Source of the DNA: Lysobacterales bacterium
GTDB taxonomy: Bacteria; Pseudomonadota; Gammaproteobacteria; Xanthomonadales; Xanthomonadaceae
DNA: 64,000 nucleotides
Assembly: GCA_020442465.1 (NCBI GenBank)
Contig: JAGRJY010000160.1
Coordinates: 124,001 to 188,000, forward strand
Direction: 5' to 3'
Shown here: one piece after another, positions 43,508-53,162 of the stretch
How positions within the stretch are numbered: position 1 is the first letter of the stretch
Layout of the letters: each line of letters opens with the position of its first letter
Position numbers and translations under genes: made by a program
Notes under the pieces: generated by a model
What the model was told of the DNA's origin: nothing
The model's input: the letters and a program-made list of their open reading frames with translations, nothing else
Database searches by the model: none

Positions 43508-44134
43508 TCAGAGGGGTTTGGCGCTCAGTCCGGCGGCAGCGAACCCGACCAGTTCGGCGCAGGCGCGCTGCACGTGTTCCTTGTCGCTGACGCCTTGAGG
43601 GCGCTTGATCTGGCCGACGTCAGCCATCGCGTAGGTGAGGGCGCCGGCAATGAAGTCGAACCGCCAATAGAGCTGTTCGCGGCTGATGTCGGGTAGCGCG
43701 CGATGCAGCGCCTGCGCGAACTCGCGCATCACGTGGCCGTAGTTGTCGGACAGGAACTTGCGCAGCCGCTCATCCTTTTCCGCGTAGGCACGCGCGATCA
43801 CGCGCACGAACGCGGCGCCGCCGTGCCGGTCGATGCTGAGCTGCAGCGCCGGTTCGATGAAGGCGCGCAGGGTGCCCGGTAGGTCGTCGTCGCCATGCTC
43901 GCGAACCTTGGCCAGCTGTTCGAGACGCATGGCCGAGAGTTCGTCCAGGCGGCGGCGGAACACTTCGCTGATGAGGTTGCCCTTGGAACCGAAGTGGTAG
44001 TTCACCGCGGCCAGATTGACGTCTGCGCGGCTGGTGACCTGGCGAAGCGAGGTTTCGGCGAATCCGTGCTGGGCGAACAGGGCTTCGGCCGCATCGAGGA
44101 TGCGGTCTTTGGTCGAGAAGTGGGGGGACGTCAT
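43508..44134 (-). CDS. PsrA-like TetR-family regulator of fatty-acid genes
   Basis: TetR-family protein of 208 residues. The HTH is TKDRILDAAEALFAQHG, then SLRQVTSRADVNLAAVNYHFGSK, close to the N-terminus of Pseudomonas PsrA. PsrA senses long-chain fatty acids or acyl-CoA and represses beta-oxidation genes. The 44160-44175 palindrome 25 bp upstream matches the known PsrA site pattern, which supports both identity and autoregulation. It heads the fadB-like/fadA-like operon. Naming it psrA is likely but unproven. Confidence 0.88.
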   Translation of the reverse strand: MTSPHFSTKDRILDAAEALFAQHGFAETSLRQVTSRADVNLAAVNYHFGSKGNLISEVFRRRLDELSAMRLEQLAKVREHGDDDLPGTLRAFIEPALQLSIDRHGGAAFVRVIARAYAEKDERLRKFLSDNYGHVMREFAQALHRALPDISREQLYWRFDFIAGALTYAMADVGQIKRPQGVSDKEHVQRACAELVGFAAAGLSAKPL

Positions 44135-44159
44135 GCGGTCCGAACGTGCTGTGAAGATT

Positions 44160-44175
44160 TCAAACGACTGTTTGA
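44160..44175. promoter_or_regulatory. PsrA-type operator
   Basis: TCAAAC-GACT-GTTTGA is a perfect 6-4-6 palindrome. It fits the pseudomonad PsrA motif (G/C)AAAC-N2-4-GTTTG(C/G). It lies 25 bp upstream of the PsrA-like gene, in the divergent space shared with ndk. Confidence 0.75.
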
Positions 44176-44236
44176 GACACCTTAGGGCGGCCCCGCCGAG
44201 CGGTCAAGTAGGTCCGCCGGAATGCGACGCCGGCCC

Positions 44237-44265
44237 CGGTTCTGGAGGGGAATTCCCAAGAACCG
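44237..44265. promoter_or_regulatory. Inverted repeat overlapping the presumed ndk -35 region
   Basis: CGGTTCT (44237-44243) and AGAACCG (44259-44265) are perfect complements, and the interior holds the palindrome GGGAATTCCC. The right arm lies where a -35 box would stand for the -10 at 44281. It may be an operator or an RNA stem. Confidence 0.45.
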
Positions 44266-44277
44266 CGGAGATTTATC

Positions 44278-44286
44278 TGATATTCT
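44278..44286 (+). promoter_or_regulatory. Putative extended -10 of ndk
   Basis: TGATATTCT fits an extended -10 (TGnTATnnT). It would start transcription near 44293, directly at the terminator-like hairpin of the ndk leader. Confidence 0.4.
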
Positions 44287-44292
44287 TGAGAG

Positions 44293-44330
44293 CCCGCCGA
44301 TCCAATCGGTCGGGTCTTGTTCTTTTTTCT
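44293..44330 (+). terminator. Intrinsic-terminator-like hairpin in the ndk leader
   Basis: CCCGCCGAT pairs with ATCGGTCGGG (one bulged T, CCA loop) and is followed by TCTTGTTCTTTTTT, the only classical stem plus U tract before a coding start in this window. It ends 38 bp before the ndk ATG. A downstream ACCGATT (44343-44349) can also pair with the 3' arm AATCGGT. Confidence 0.7.
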
Positions 44331-44367
44331 CGATTTCTTTCCACCGATTCTCACGGAGCAGAACCCC

Positions 44368-44793
44368 ATGGCGCTGGAGCGCACCATTTCCATCATCAAG
44401 CCCGACGCGGTCGCAAAGAATGTGATCGGCCAGATTTATGCACGTTTCGAGCAGGCGGGCCTGAAGGTCGTTGCAGCCAAGATGAAGCACCTGTCGCAGA
44501 AAGAGGCCGAAGGCTTTTACGCGGTGCATCGCGAGCGCCCGTTCTTCAAGGATCTGGTCAGCTTCATGACTTCCGGGCCGGTGATGATCCAGGTGCTCGA
44601 GGGTGACAACGCTGTGGCCAAGAACCGCGAGCTGATGGGCGCCACCAATCCGAAGGAAGCCGCGCCAGGCACGATTCGTGCCGACTTTGCGCAGAGCATC
44701 GATGCCAATGCGGTGCACGGTTCCGACTCGCTGGAGAATGCCGCCATCGAAACGGCGTACTTCTTCTCGTCCACCGAGCTCTGCCCGCGCTGA
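44368..44793 (+). CDS. ndk: Nucleoside diphosphate kinase
   Basis: Enzyme of 141 residues that balances nucleoside triphosphate pools by phosphate transfer. The phospho-histidine is His117 in [23 protein letters not shown] and [16 protein letters not shown] are family hallmarks. CACGGAG lies 8 bp before the ATG. It starts the ndk-rlmN-pilF-rodZ gene run common in gammaproteobacteria. Confidence 0.98.
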   Translation: MALERTISIIKPDAVAKNVIGQIYARFEQAGLKVVAAKMKHLSQKEAEGFYAVHRERPFFKDLVSFMTSGPVMIQVLEGDNAVAKNRELMGATNPKEAAPGTIRADFAQSIDANAVHGSDSLENAAIETAYFFSSTELCPR

Positions 44794-44800
44794 GTACGAC

Positions 44801-45982
44801 ATGACCGGCATCGCACTGAAGCTGGATCCCAACGCGGCCCAAACGGTCGCGCCGGCCTCGTCCGATGCCCGCGTCAACCTCTTCGAGCTCGACCGGGTCG
44901 GGCTCGAAGGACTGTTCGAGAGCCTGGGCGAGAAGCGCTTCCGCGCGCACCAGGTGATGAAGTGGATCTACCACCGCCACGTCACCGAGTTCGCCGAGAT
45001 GACCGATCTCGGCAAGTCGCTGCGCAACAAGCTCGAGGCAGCGAGCGTGATCCGTCCGCCGAACATCCTGTTCGAGAAGGACGCCGCGGACGGTGTGCAC
45101 AAGTGGCTGCTCGGCATGGACGGTGGCAACGCCATCGAAGCCGTGTTCATTCCTGACAAGGGGCGCGGCACGCTGTGCGTCTCGTCGCAGGTGGGCTGCG
45201 GGCTGAACTGCCAGTTCTGCTCGACCGCCACGCAGGGCTTCAACCGCAACCTCTCCACCGCGGAAATCATCGGTCAGGTGTGGGTGGCTGCCCGGCACCT
45301 CGGCAACGTGCCGCATCATCAACGCAAGCTGACCAACGTCGTGATGATGGGCATGGGTGAGCCCTTGCTCAACTTCGAGAACGTGGTGCGCGCGATGTCG
45401 ATCATGCGCGACGACCTCGGCCTGGGCCTTGCCAACAAGCGCGTGACCCTGTCCACCGCCGGGCTGGTGCCGATGATCGATCGCCTGTCCGAAGAGAGCG
45501 ATGTCTCGCTGGCGGTTTCCCTGCATGCGCCCGTGGATGACCTGCGAACCGAGCTGGTGCCGCTGAACAAAAAGTATCCGATCGCCGAGCTGATGGCCGC
45601 GTGTCAGCGCTACGCGGCGAAGCGTCCGCGTACGTCGATCACGTTCGAGTACACCTTGATGAAGGATGTGAACGACCGTCCGGAGCACGCGCGGGCGCTC
45701 ATCAAGCTGATGCGCAAGGTGCCGAGCAAGGTCAATCTCATCCCGTTCAATCCGTTTACCGGAACCCGGTTCGAACGCTCCGACGAGCACGCGATCCGCG
45801 GTTTCCAGAAGATTCTGCTCGACGCCGGCGTGCTCACCATGGTGCGCCGGACTCGGGGCGATGACATCGATGCGGCCTGTGGTCAGCTCAAGGGCCAGGT
45901 GCTGGATCGCACCCGGCGTCAGGCCGAGTTCAAGCGCAAGCTCGAGCAGGGCAGTGAAGGAGAACAGCATGCGGCGGCTTGA
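44801..45982 (+). CDS. rlmN: Dual-specificity RNA methyltransferase RlmN
   Basis: Radical-SAM enzyme of 393 residues that methylates A2503 of 23S rRNA and A37 of some tRNAs. The iron-sulfur ligands are Cys133, Cys137 and Cys140 (CGLNCQFC). The methyl-shuttle cysteine is Cys360 in [28 protein letters not shown] is typical. It begins 7 bp after ndk; its last 14 bp overlap the pilF start. Confidence 0.97.
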   Translation: MTGIALKLDPNAAQTVAPASSDARVNLFELDRVGLEGLFESLGEKRFRAHQVMKWIYHRHVTEFAEMTDLGKSLRNKLEAASVIRPPNILFEKDAADGVHKWLLGMDGGNAIEAVFIPDKGRGTLCVSSQVGCGLNCQFCSTATQGFNRNLSTAEIIGQVWVAARHLGNVPHHQRKLTNVVMMGMGEPLLNFENVVRAMSIMRDDLGLGLANKRVTLSTAGLVPMIDRLSEESDVSLAVSLHAPVDDLRTELVPLNKKYPIAELMAACQRYAAKRPRTSITFEYTLMKDVNDRPEHARALIKLMRKVPSKVNLIPFNPFTGTRFERSDEHAIRGFQKILLDAGVLTMVRRTRGDDIDAACGQLKGQVLDRTRRQAEFKRKLEQGSEGEQHAAA

Positions 45983-46763
45983 CTTGCGGTGCGGGTGGGC
46001 GCTTTGCCTCGTCGTCACCGGCGCACTCGTGGGCTGCGCCTCGACGCCCAAGCAGGCACAGCCGGAAGAGACCCGGGAGCAAAGCGCCGCGGCGCTGCAG
46101 GTGCAGCTGGGGCAGCAGTACCTGATCAATGGAGACCTCGAGAAGGCGCAGGACAAGCTCAAGCGCGCGCTCGAACTCGATCCGCGCTCGGTCGACGCGC
46201 ATACCTTGGTCGCGGTGCTGAACGAGCGCATCGGTCGGCCTGAGATTGCCGAGACGCATCACCGCAAGGCGCTGGCGATCAAGCCGGACGATGGCGCGCT
46301 GAACAACAATTTCGGCGTGTTTCTTTGTGGGCAAGGCCGCTACGCCGAATCGCGCACCTATTTCGACAAGGCGACGAGCGACCCCTTCTACAAGACCCCG
46401 GGGGCAGCCTTTGCCAATGCGGGCGTCTGCGCCCGCAAGAGTGGCGACCTGACCGCCTCGGAAACGAACTTCAGACGCGCGCTGGATCTCGATCCGCGCA
46501 ATACCGTGGCCCTGTACGAATTGGCGCGTGTCGCCCACGAGCGCGGCGAGTACCTGAGGGCCCGCGCGTTCATCCAGCGCTACGAGGCGCTGGCTCCCCC
46601 GGACGCGGCGCTGCTGTCCCTGGCCGCCGACGTCGAGAGCAAGTTGGGCGACCAGGCGCATGCGGAGAAGTATCGCGAACGCCTGCAGCGTGATTTTCCC
46701 GACTACGCGGACCCCGGCCAAGCGACGGAGCCCGCGCCCAGCAAGGAAACGAGTTCGTCATGA
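45969..46763 (+). CDS. pilF: Type IV pilus biogenesis lipoprotein PilF/PilW
   Basis: TPR lipoprotein of 264 residues (lipobox LVGC, Cys23) that helps assemble the PilQ secretin in the outer membrane. TPR units are seen at [22 protein letters not shown], then [18 protein letters not shown] and others. The pair [10 protein letters not shown] and [17 protein letters not shown] is the PilF signature, with two cysteines likely forming a disulfide. It overlaps rlmN by 14 bp and rodZ by an ATGA. Confidence 0.94.
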   Translation: MRRLDLRCGWALCLVVTGALVGCASTPKQAQPEETREQSAAALQVQLGQQYLINGDLEKAQDKLKRALELDPRSVDAHTLVAVLNERIGRPEIAETHHRKALAIKPDDGALNNNFGVFLCGQGRYAESRTYFDKATSDPFYKTPGAAFANAGVCARKSGDLTASETNFRRALDLDPRNTVALYELARVAHERGEYLRARAFIQRYEALAPPDAALLSLAADVESKLGDQAHAEKYRERLQRDFPDYADPGQATEPAPSKETSSS

Positions 46764-47677
46764 CCGACCCGCCGACATCGCAAGATTGCGCGCTGCTGCG
46801 GCTCGCGCCGGCGCTGAAACAGGCGCGCGAGGAGCGCGGCCTCAGCCTGGCCCAGGTCGCCACAGACCTGAAGCTTCCGCAGCATGTGCTGGAGCACCTT
46901 GAGCATGGTCAGTTCGAGCAGCTCGGTGCGGCGGTCTTCGCGCGCGGCTACATGCGCTCCTACGCGCGGCATCTGGGCGTCGACGAAAGGCTCTGTGACG
47001 ATGAGTACACCGTGCTCGCAGGGGCACTGCCGCCGCTGACGTCGCGGCAACATACGCCGAGGCTGCGCGTCTGGACCGATCGGTATGCGGTCAAGGCAGT
47101 CTATGTCGTGCTGACCCTGGCCATCGTGGTGCCAGCGTTGTTCGTGGCGAAGCAGTTTGCACCGGGGTCGCTGCTGCGACCGCAGCACTCGCTGGACGAG
47201 CCGTCGACCTCCAGCCTTGACCTCTCGGCACACCGCGCCTCGCCGGCGTCGGCTCCGGCCGGTTCGGCCGGCGACGACGTCAACACGTCCGCGCAGCACG
47301 AGAACGTCGAGGCCGTTCGGGCAAGCCTGGCGCCCCTGTTCGACAGTGCGCCAAGGGTGGCCGAGCTGAGCGCCCCGGCGGCCGCAGGCCCGACCTCGTT
47401 GCCGGTGGCGTCGAACGGCTGGGTATTCGAGTTCCGCGGTGACAGCTGGGTCGAGATCGTCGATGCGGCGGGTCAGCGACTGGAGTTCGGTATCGTCAAG
47501 TCGGGCAGGCAGCTCCGGTATGGCGACGATGAGCTCGGCCGAATTGCCATCGGCAACGCCGAGGCGGTGCAAATCCGCTATCGGGGCGAAGCTGTCGACA
47601 TGACGCCGTTCAGGCGGGCGAACGTGGCTCGCTTTAGGGTATCCTCCGGCGGCGAACTTGCGCCCGCTGGCGGTTGA
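46760..47677 (+). CDS. rodZ: Cytoskeletal cell-shape protein RodZ
   Basis: Bitopic protein of 305 residues linking MreB to the cell-wall machinery. The cytoplasmic HTH spans about residues 15-80 (LKQAREERGLSLAQVATDLK, FARGYMRSYARHLG). One TM helix (VYVVLTLAIVVPALFVA) follows, then a long Ser/Pro/Ala linker. A periplasmic DUF4115 domain (EFRGDSWVEIVDAAGQRLEFG) ends it. ispG and hisS, which usually follow in this order, are absent here. Confidence 0.95.
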   Translation: MTDPPTSQDCALLRLAPALKQAREERGLSLAQVATDLKLPQHVLEHLEHGQFEQLGAAVFARGYMRSYARHLGVDERLCDDEYTVLAGALPPLTSRQHTPRLRVWTDRYAVKAVYVVLTLAIVVPALFVAKQFAPGSLLRPQHSLDEPSTSSLDLSAHRASPASAPAGSAGDDVNTSAQHENVEAVRASLAPLFDSAPRVAELSAPAAAGPTSLPVASNGWVFEFRGDSWVEIVDAAGQRLEFGIVKSGRQLRYGDDELGRIAIGNAEAVQIRYRGEAVDMTPFRRANVARFRVSSGGELAPAGG

Positions 47678-47714
47678 AACGGCCGATCGGCGCACAGTCG
47701 GATTTTTTCGTGGT

Positions 47715-47736
47715 CCCTGCCGAGGCCTCGGCGGGG
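47715..47736 (+). repeat. Hairpin in the rodZ-yfgM gap
   Basis: CCCTGCCGA and TCGGCGGGG form a 9-bp stem (one T-G pair) around a GGCC loop, 39 bp before the yfgM ATG. No U tract follows. Confidence 0.45.
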
Positions 47737-47774
47737 ATGTAACCGTGTTTCAGCATGTTTCGGGTTGAGTAGCG

Positions 47775-48425
47775 ATGGCGATGGAATTGATGGACGAGCA
47801 CGAACAGGGTGAACGTGTTCGGCAGTGGTTGCGTGAGAACGGAAGCGCCATTGTGGGTGGTGTTGCGCTCGGACTGGCTGCCGTCGTCGGCTACCAGTGG
47901 TGGGGTCAGTCGAAAATCGGCCATCGTGCGGATGCTTCGGCGCAGTACGCGGCCCTCGAGGCAGCCTCTGATCGCGGCGAGCGCGATGGCGTCGAGAAGA
48001 TCGCGGCGTCTCTCGCCAAGGACTTCGCCGATACGCCCTACGCGGCCCTGGCCAACCTCCAGCTGGCCGAACTGCAGCACAAGGCGGGCGAGTTCGATGC
48101 AGCCCTGAGCGCCTTGCGCCGGGCCGAGGCCAGCACCACCGATGCAGGCCTGAAAGAGTTGATCGCCAGTCGCGTGGCGCGGGTCGAACTGGCTGCCGGG
48201 CGACCGGAACAGGCGCTTACCACGCTGGCCGGTGTGACCTCCGAGGGATTCGAGGCCATCCGTGAGGACCTGCGCGGCGATGCCCTGGCCGAACTCGGTC
48301 GGCGCGATGAGTCGGTGGCCGCCTACCGCAAGGCGCACGCCGCCTACCAGGAAGGTCTGCCCGGCAAGCGCCTGGTGGAAATGAAGTTGGCGGGCCTCGG
48401 TGCCAAGGTCGAAGCTGATGCGTGA
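47775..48425 (+). CDS. yfgM: YfgM-type ancillary SecYEG translocon subunit
   Basis: Membrane-anchored TPR-like protein of 216 residues. The conserved start EQGERVRQWLRENGSAIVGG precedes one TM helix (ALGLAAVVGYQWW). A periplasmic helical domain follows, with TPYAALANLQLAELQ and ALTTLAGV. YfgM binds SecYEG with PpiD in periplasmic chaperone traffic. Its stop is overlapped by the bamB start, the normal yfgM-bamB-der order. Confidence 0.94.
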   Translation: MAMELMDEHEQGERVRQWLRENGSAIVGGVALGLAAVVGYQWWGQSKIGHRADASAQYAALEAASDRGERDGVEKIAASLAKDFADTPYAALANLQLAELQHKAGEFDAALSALRRAEASTTDAGLKELIASRVARVELAAGRPEQALTTLAGVTSEGFEAIREDLRGDALAELGRRDESVAAYRKAHAAYQEGLPGKRLVEMKLAGLGAKVEADA

Positions 48426-49590
48426 TCGCATGCCGAAGCTGGTGTGGGTGGGCGCCGCCGTCCTGCTGCTGTCGGGGTGCGGCATCTTCAAGGGCAAGAT
48501 CAACCGCGAGAACATCGAGCCGCCGACCGAACTGGCCGATTTCGCGCCAGGCGCGGACGTCGACGAGATCTGGACGGCTTCGGTGGGCGACGGCGAAGGC
48601 AAGCTTGGCCTGCGCCAGCCCGTCGCGGTCGATGGTGGCGTGTTGTACGCCGCCGACCTCGACGGCAACGTGCGCGCGATCGAAGCGGCGACCGGGCGCG
48701 AGCGCTGGCGTGTCGAATTCGAGGGTGTGCGCTGGTCCGGTGGCCCGGGTGTCGGTGAGGGCACGCTCGTCATCGGCAGTCTCGATGGCACCGTGGTGGC
48801 GCTGAACCCCGACAATGGCGCCGAGCGCTGGCGCAAGTCGGTGTCGTCCGAGGTGATCAGTTCGCCTGCAGTGGCGCGTGGATTGGCGGTGGTGCGCTCG
48901 AACGACGGCCGCGTGTTCGGCTTCTCGATCGTCGACGGCGAGCGCAAGTGGATCTACGACCGTGGTCTGCCTTCGTTGACGCTGCGCGGCAATGCACGCC
49001 CGGTCATCGCGGGAGACACCGTATACCTTGGCTATGACACCGGCGATCTGGTTGCCCTGCGGGTGACCGACGGCAGCCAGGTCTGGGAGCAGACCATCGC
49101 AGAAGGCGAGGGCCGTTCCGAACTCGATCGCATGGTCGATGTCGACGGCGAGATCGTGGTGCAGGACGCCGACGTGTTCGTCGCCAGCTTCAACGGTCAG
49201 GTGATGGCGCTGGATGCGGCGAGTGGTCGTCCGCTGTGGAACCGGGAGATGTCTTCCTTCGCCGGCGTGAGTCTGGCCGGCGAGAAGCTGCTGGTGACCG
49301 ACAAGGCCGGTACGGTGTGGGCCCTTGATCGTCGCAGCGGAGCCTCATTGTGGCGTCAGGATGGCCTGGCACACCGCTGGCTGACGACCCCGGTGGCCGA
49401 TGGAGAGCTCGTCGCCGTCGGCGACCTCGAGGGCTATGTTCACTGGCTCAAGCTTTCGGACGGGACGATGGCGGCGCGGGATCGCGTCGGCGGCGATCCC
49501 ATCCGGGCGACCCCGCAGGTCGCGGACGGCGTGTTGTATGTGCAGACCATCGACGGCGATCTGAGCGCCTATCGGGCGCGGGCCCGGTAG
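48418..49590 (+). CDS. bamB: Outer-membrane assembly lipoprotein BamB
   Basis: Lipoprotein of 390 residues with lipobox LLSGC (Cys21) and an eight-bladed PQQ-type beta-propeller. Repeated blade motifs such as [34 protein letters not shown] and [17 protein letters not shown] run through it. It is a scaffold of the BAM complex. ATG 48418 overlaps yfgM by 8 bp; ATG 48430 is an alternative with the same signal. Confidence 0.97.
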   Translation: MRDRMPKLVWVGAAVLLLSGCGIFKGKINRENIEPPTELADFAPGADVDEIWTASVGDGEGKLGLRQPVAVDGGVLYAADLDGNVRAIEAATGRERWRVEFEGVRWSGGPGVGEGTLVIGSLDGTVVALNPDNGAERWRKSVSSEVISSPAVARGLAVVRSNDGRVFGFSIVDGERKWIYDRGLPSLTLRGNARPVIAGDTVYLGYDTGDLVALRVTDGSQVWEQTIAEGEGRSELDRMVDVDGEIVVQDADVFVASFNGQVMALDAASGRPLWNREMSSFAGVSLAGEKLLVTDKAGTVWALDRRSGASLWRQDGLAHRWLTTPVADGELVAVGDLEGYVHWLKLSDGTMAARDRVGGDPIRATPQVADGVLYVQTIDGDLSAYRARAR

Positions 49591-49606
49591 GTTCGGGAGA
49601 ACATCC

Positions 49607-51001
49607 GTGCTGCCGATGGTGGCCTTAGTCGGCCGGCCGAACGTCGGCAAGTCGACCGTATTCAATGCGCTGACCCGAAGCCGGGACGCGCTGGTGGCGG
49701 ACCAGCCCGGGGTGACCCGGGACCGCCAGTTCGGCGTCTGCCGCCTGCTCGACCAGCCGTTCATGGTGATCGATACCGGCGGCCTGAGCGACGAGACCGA
49801 AGCACTGGCGGTACTGACCAGCAAGCAGTCGCTGCAGGCCATCGAGCAGGCGGATGTGATCGCCCTGGTCATGGATGCGCGCGAAGGGCTGCTTGCCTAC
49901 GACCACCAGATCGTCGCCCATGCGCGCAAGAGCGGCAAGCCGCTGCTGCTGCTGGTCAACAAGACCGACGGACTCGACACCCAGACCGCGATGGCGGAGT
50001 TTTCCGTGCTGGGGCTGCAGCCGGCGTTTGCCGTCGCCGCTTCGCATCGACGTGGATTCGATCCCGTGCTCAAGGCGATCGAGGAGCGCCTGCCGGCGCC
50101 GGTCGAAGAGGCCGAGAGCGAGATCGAGCCTGATCGACTTCGCCTCGCCATCGTCGGGCGCCCGAACGTCGGCAAGTCCACTCTGGTCAATCGTCTGCTC
50201 GGCGAGGAGCGGGTGATCGCCTCCGATGTGCCCGGCACCACCCGCGATGTGATTGCCGTGGACCTCGAACGGGAAGGGCGCAAGTACCGCCTGCTCGATA
50301 CGGCCGGCATCCGACGCCGCGCGCGGGTCGAAGAAGCCGTCGAGAAGTTCAGCGTCCTGAAGACCCTGCAAGCGATCGAGTCCGCCCAGGTCGTGGTCTG
50401 CCTGCTGGACGCGCGGGAGGGTGTCACCGATCAGGATGCGACTGTGCTCGGTCAGGTGCTCGAGTCCGGACGAGGGCTCGTCGTCGCGCTGAACAAGTGG
50501 GATGGGCTCGACGAATACCAGCGCGGACAGTGCAAGGCCGATGTCGATCGCAAGCTCGCGTTCGTGGGCTACGCGGAAGTACTCACGCTCTCGGCCAAGC
50601 ATGGCTCAGGGCTCAAGGGCCTGTTCAAGGCCGTGCACAAGACCTTCGAGTCGGCGACCCGGGCATTCACCACCTCGGAGCTGACGCGCGCCGTCGAGGC
50701 TGCCTATCAAGCCCTGCAGCCGCCGGTGGTACGCGGCCATGTCGCCAAGCTGCGCTACGCCCACCCCGGGGGCAGCAATCCGCCCACCATCGTCATTCAT
50801 GGCAACCGAGTCGGCTCGTTGCCGGTGTCGTACAAGCGCTATCTCGAGAACTTCATGCGCAAGCGATTCGGCCTGGTCGGCACGCCGCTGCGTCTCGAAT
50901 TCCGCAGCGGCACCAATCCCTACGAAGGGAAGAAGAACGAGCTGACCGACAAGCAGGTCAAGCAGCGCAAACGGCTCATGCGCCACGTCAAGAAGCGCTG
51001 A
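49607..51001 (+). CDS. der: Ribosome biogenesis GTPase Der
   Basis: Tandem-domain GTPase of 464 residues needed for 50S assembly. The P-loops are GRPNVGKST at residue 9 and again near residue 184, each followed by its DxxG (DTGG, DTAG) and NKxD (NKTD, NKWD) motifs. The C-terminal KH-like domain ([20 protein letters not shown]) and a basic tail are complete. The GTG start has GGGAGAA upstream; ATG 49616 is possible. Confidence 0.98.
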   Translation: MLPMVALVGRPNVGKSTVFNALTRSRDALVADQPGVTRDRQFGVCRLLDQPFMVIDTGGLSDETEALAVLTSKQSLQAIEQADVIALVMDAREGLLAYDHQIVAHARKSGKPLLLLVNKTDGLDTQTAMAEFSVLGLQPAFAVAASHRRGFDPVLKAIEERLPAPVEEAESEIEPDRLRLAIVGRPNVGKSTLVNRLLGEERVIASDVPGTTRDVIAVDLEREGRKYRLLDTAGIRRRARVEEAVEKFSVLKTLQAIESAQVVVCLLDAREGVTDQDATVLGQVLESGRGLVVALNKWDGLDEYQRGQCKADVDRKLAFVGYAEVLTLSAKHGSGLKGLFKAVHKTFESATRAFTTSELTRAVEAAYQALQPPVVRGHVAKLRYAHPGGSNPPTIVIHGNRVGSLPVSYKRYLENFMRKRFGLVGTPLRLEFRSGTNPYEGKKNELTDKQVKQRKRLMRHVKKR

Positions 51002-51029
51002 ATCGGACGGCTCTCGCCGGACACTCTCC

Positions 51030-52184
51030 ATGCGTAGCCCACAGCCCATCGAGATCGAGTGCAGCCCGGCCGAAGCGGAGACGCTGTGTCGGGATGGCGC
51101 CGTGCTGGTGGACATCCGCGAGGCTGCGGAACGCAGTGCAGGCTGGCCAGCCCCCGCACGCCACCTGGGCGGCACGGCCCTGCGGGAGTTTCTGGAGGCG
51201 CGGACACAGCAGGCCAGCCAAGTGCTGTTGGTCTGCGCGATGGGGCAGCGTTCGCTGCGCGCGGCCAATGCTTTGCGCGAGGCTGGATTCGATCAAGTGC
51301 GCTCGGTGCAGGGCGGCTTCGCCGCCTGGCGCGCCGCGGGTCTGCCTTGCGCGCGCGCCGAGGACGCGCTCGACGAACGTGGGACCGAGCGCTATGCACG
51401 CCACCTGCAGCTGCCGCAGGTCGGGCTCGACGGACAAAGACGCCTGCTCGCCGCGCGCGTGCTGGTGATCGGGGCTGGGGGGCTCGGTTCTCCGGCCCTG
51501 TACTACCTCGCCGCGGCAGGCGTCGGAACGCTGGGCTTCGTCGACGACGATCGCGTCGACCGCAGCAATCTGCAACGGCAGATTCTGCATGCCGATGCGC
51601 GGGTCGGGACACCCAAGGTGGAGTCGGCGGCGGAGACCCTGGGCGGACTGAATCCCGACATCCGACTGGTGCCGCACGCTCTTCGACTGGACGAGCACAA
51701 CGTCGATGCCTTGATCGCCGACTACGACCTGATCGTCGACGGCAGTGACAATCTGCGCACGCGCTATCTGCTTTCCGACGCCTGTGTGCGGGGCGGGAAG
51801 GCCTGGGTGCACGCCGCCGTGCACCAGTTCGATGGTCAGGTCACGCTGTTTGCCGCCGGCGTGCGGCGCGGCGCGTCGCCATGCTACCGCTGTCTGTTTC
51901 CCGACCCGCCGGGCGCGGAGGCGATGCCCAACTGCGCGGAAGCCGGCGTACTAGGCGTGCTGCCCGGCATCATGGGACTGCTCCAGGCCACCGAGGCGGT
52001 GAAGTGGATCCTCGAACTCGGCGACGCGCTGGACGGCAGGCTGCTGTGCTTCGATGCGCTGTCGATGCGTTTTCGAGAGATCCGCGTGCGTCCCGATCCG
52101 GCCTGTCCCGCCTGCGGGCCCGAAAGGCGTGCGACGACACTTCCGCAAGCAGCCTGCCGCGTTTCAGGCGAGGCTTCGGACTGA
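51030..52184 (+). CDS. Rhodanese-ThiF/MoeB fusion sulfur-carrier adenylyltransferase
   Basis: E1-like protein of 384 residues. An N-terminal rhodanese domain (about 5-105) has the active cysteine Cys69 in VCAMGQRS. A ThiF/MoeB domain follows, with GAGGLG at 148-153 and the adenylating SNLQRQILH motif. The zinc cysteines are Cys285-x2-Cys288 and Cys359-x2-Cys362. The thioester cysteine region is NCAEAGVLGVLPG (Cys302). It activates the C-terminus of a sulfur carrier such as MoaD or ThiS and may load sulfur itself. Domain order is opposite to human MOCS3. Confidence 0.92.
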   Translation: MRSPQPIEIECSPAEAETLCRDGAVLVDIREAAERSAGWPAPARHLGGTALREFLEARTQQASQVLLVCAMGQRSLRAANALREAGFDQVRSVQGGFAAWRAAGLPCARAEDALDERGTERYARHLQLPQVGLDGQRRLLAARVLVIGAGGLGSPALYYLAAAGVGTLGFVDDDRVDRSNLQRQILHADARVGTPKVESAAETLGGLNPDIRLVPHALRLDEHNVDALIADYDLIVDGSDNLRTRYLLSDACVRGGKAWVHAAVHQFDGQVTLFAAGVRRGASPCYRCLFPDPPGAEAMPNCAEAGVLGVLPGIMGLLQATEAVKWILELGDALDGRLLCFDALSMRFREIRVRPDPACPACGPERRATTLPQAACRVSGEASD

Positions 52185-52215
52185 CCGGCGAGGCAGGCAT
52201 GGGAGAGAGGCGGGA

Positions 52216-52244
52216 TTCGGAATGGCGCCCGATTCCCGCATAAT
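52216..52244 (+). promoter_or_regulatory. Putative folD promoter
   Basis: TTCGGA (3/6) and CATAAT (5/6) are separated by 17 bp; the -10 ends 35 bp before the folD ATG. The -35 is weak. Confidence 0.4.
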
Positions 52245-52279
52245 GCGCCCCTTTCCCACCGTTTCGAGGCTTGAACCGC

Positions 52280-53158
52280 ATGACGGCGCGACTGCTTGAC
52301 GGCAAACGCATCGCCGATGAGCTGATCGAAGATCTCCGCGTGCAGGTGGAACTGATGGTGCAGGCCGGCGAATCGCCGCCCGGGCTGGCCGTCGTGCTGG
52401 TGGGCGATGATCCGGCCTCAGCGGTCTACGTCCGCAACAAGCGACGTGCGGTGGAACGCATCGGATTTCGCTCCTTCGATCACGACCTGCCGGCATCGAC
52501 CAGTGAAGAGTCCCTGCGCACGCTGATCGACCGTCTCAATGCCGACCCGAGTGTGCACGGCATCCTCGTCCAGCTGCCGCTGCCAGCACACGTCAACGCG
52601 CAGAATCTGCTCGACCGGATTGATCCGGACAAGGACGTCGACGGTTTTCATCCGACCAATGTCGGGCGTCTGGCCCTGCGGCAACTCGGCCTGCGTCCTT
52701 GCACGCCGCGCGGCATCACCACGCTGCTCGGTCACACCGACAGGCCGGTGCGCGGTCAGCATGCCGTGGTGGTCGGCGTGAGCAACCACGTGGGCAGGCC
52801 GATGGTGATGGAACTGCTGATCGCCGGGTGCACCACGACTGCCTGTCACAAGTTCACGCCATCCTCCGAGCTGAAGGCACAGATCGAACGGGCGGATATC
52901 GTGGTGGTGGCGGTGGGCAGACCGGGCATCGTTCCCGGCGAATGGATCAAGCCCGGCGCCGTGGTCATCGACGTCGGCATCAATCGTCTGGAAGACGGGC
53001 GCCTGGTCGGAGACGTCGGATTCGAGGCCGCGCGTTCGCGTGCTTCCTGGATCACCCCGGTGCCGGGTGGCGTCGGGCCGATGACGGTGGCGACGCTGAT
53101 GCAGAACACCATCGATGCGGCGCGGCGTGCCCGAACGAACACGCCGGCGTTGACCTGA
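52280..53158 (+). CDS. folD: Methylenetetrahydrofolate dehydrogenase / cyclohydrolase FolD
   Basis: Bifunctional folate enzyme of 292 residues. The catalytic lysine lies in [13 protein letters not shown]. The signature [12 protein letters not shown] and the C-terminal [16 protein letters not shown] are complete. [10 protein letters not shown] replaces the commonest GRSxIVGxP string at the NADP site, a slight departure. A TTG three codons upstream is possible. The TRAP lipoprotein gene begins 4 bp after its stop, so folD probably leads that operon. Confidence 0.96.
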   Translation: MTARLLDGKRIADELIEDLRVQVELMVQAGESPPGLAVVLVGDDPASAVYVRNKRRAVERIGFRSFDHDLPASTSEESLRTLIDRLNADPSVHGILVQLPLPAHVNAQNLLDRIDPDKDVDGFHPTNVGRLALRQLGLRPCTPRGITTLLGHTDRPVRGQHAVVVGVSNHVGRPMVMELLIAGCTTTACHKFTPSSELKAQIERADIVVVAVGRPGIVPGEWIKPGAVVIDVGINRLEDGRLVGDVGFEAARSRASWITPVPGGVGPMTVATLMQNTIDAARRARTNTPALT

Positions 53159-53162
53159 GCAC

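Noticed and set aside
44564-46231. Open frame of about 555 codons antisense to ndk, rlmN and pilF
   Set aside because: It crosses three well-defined genes and has no recognisable fold; high GC leaves long antisense frames open.
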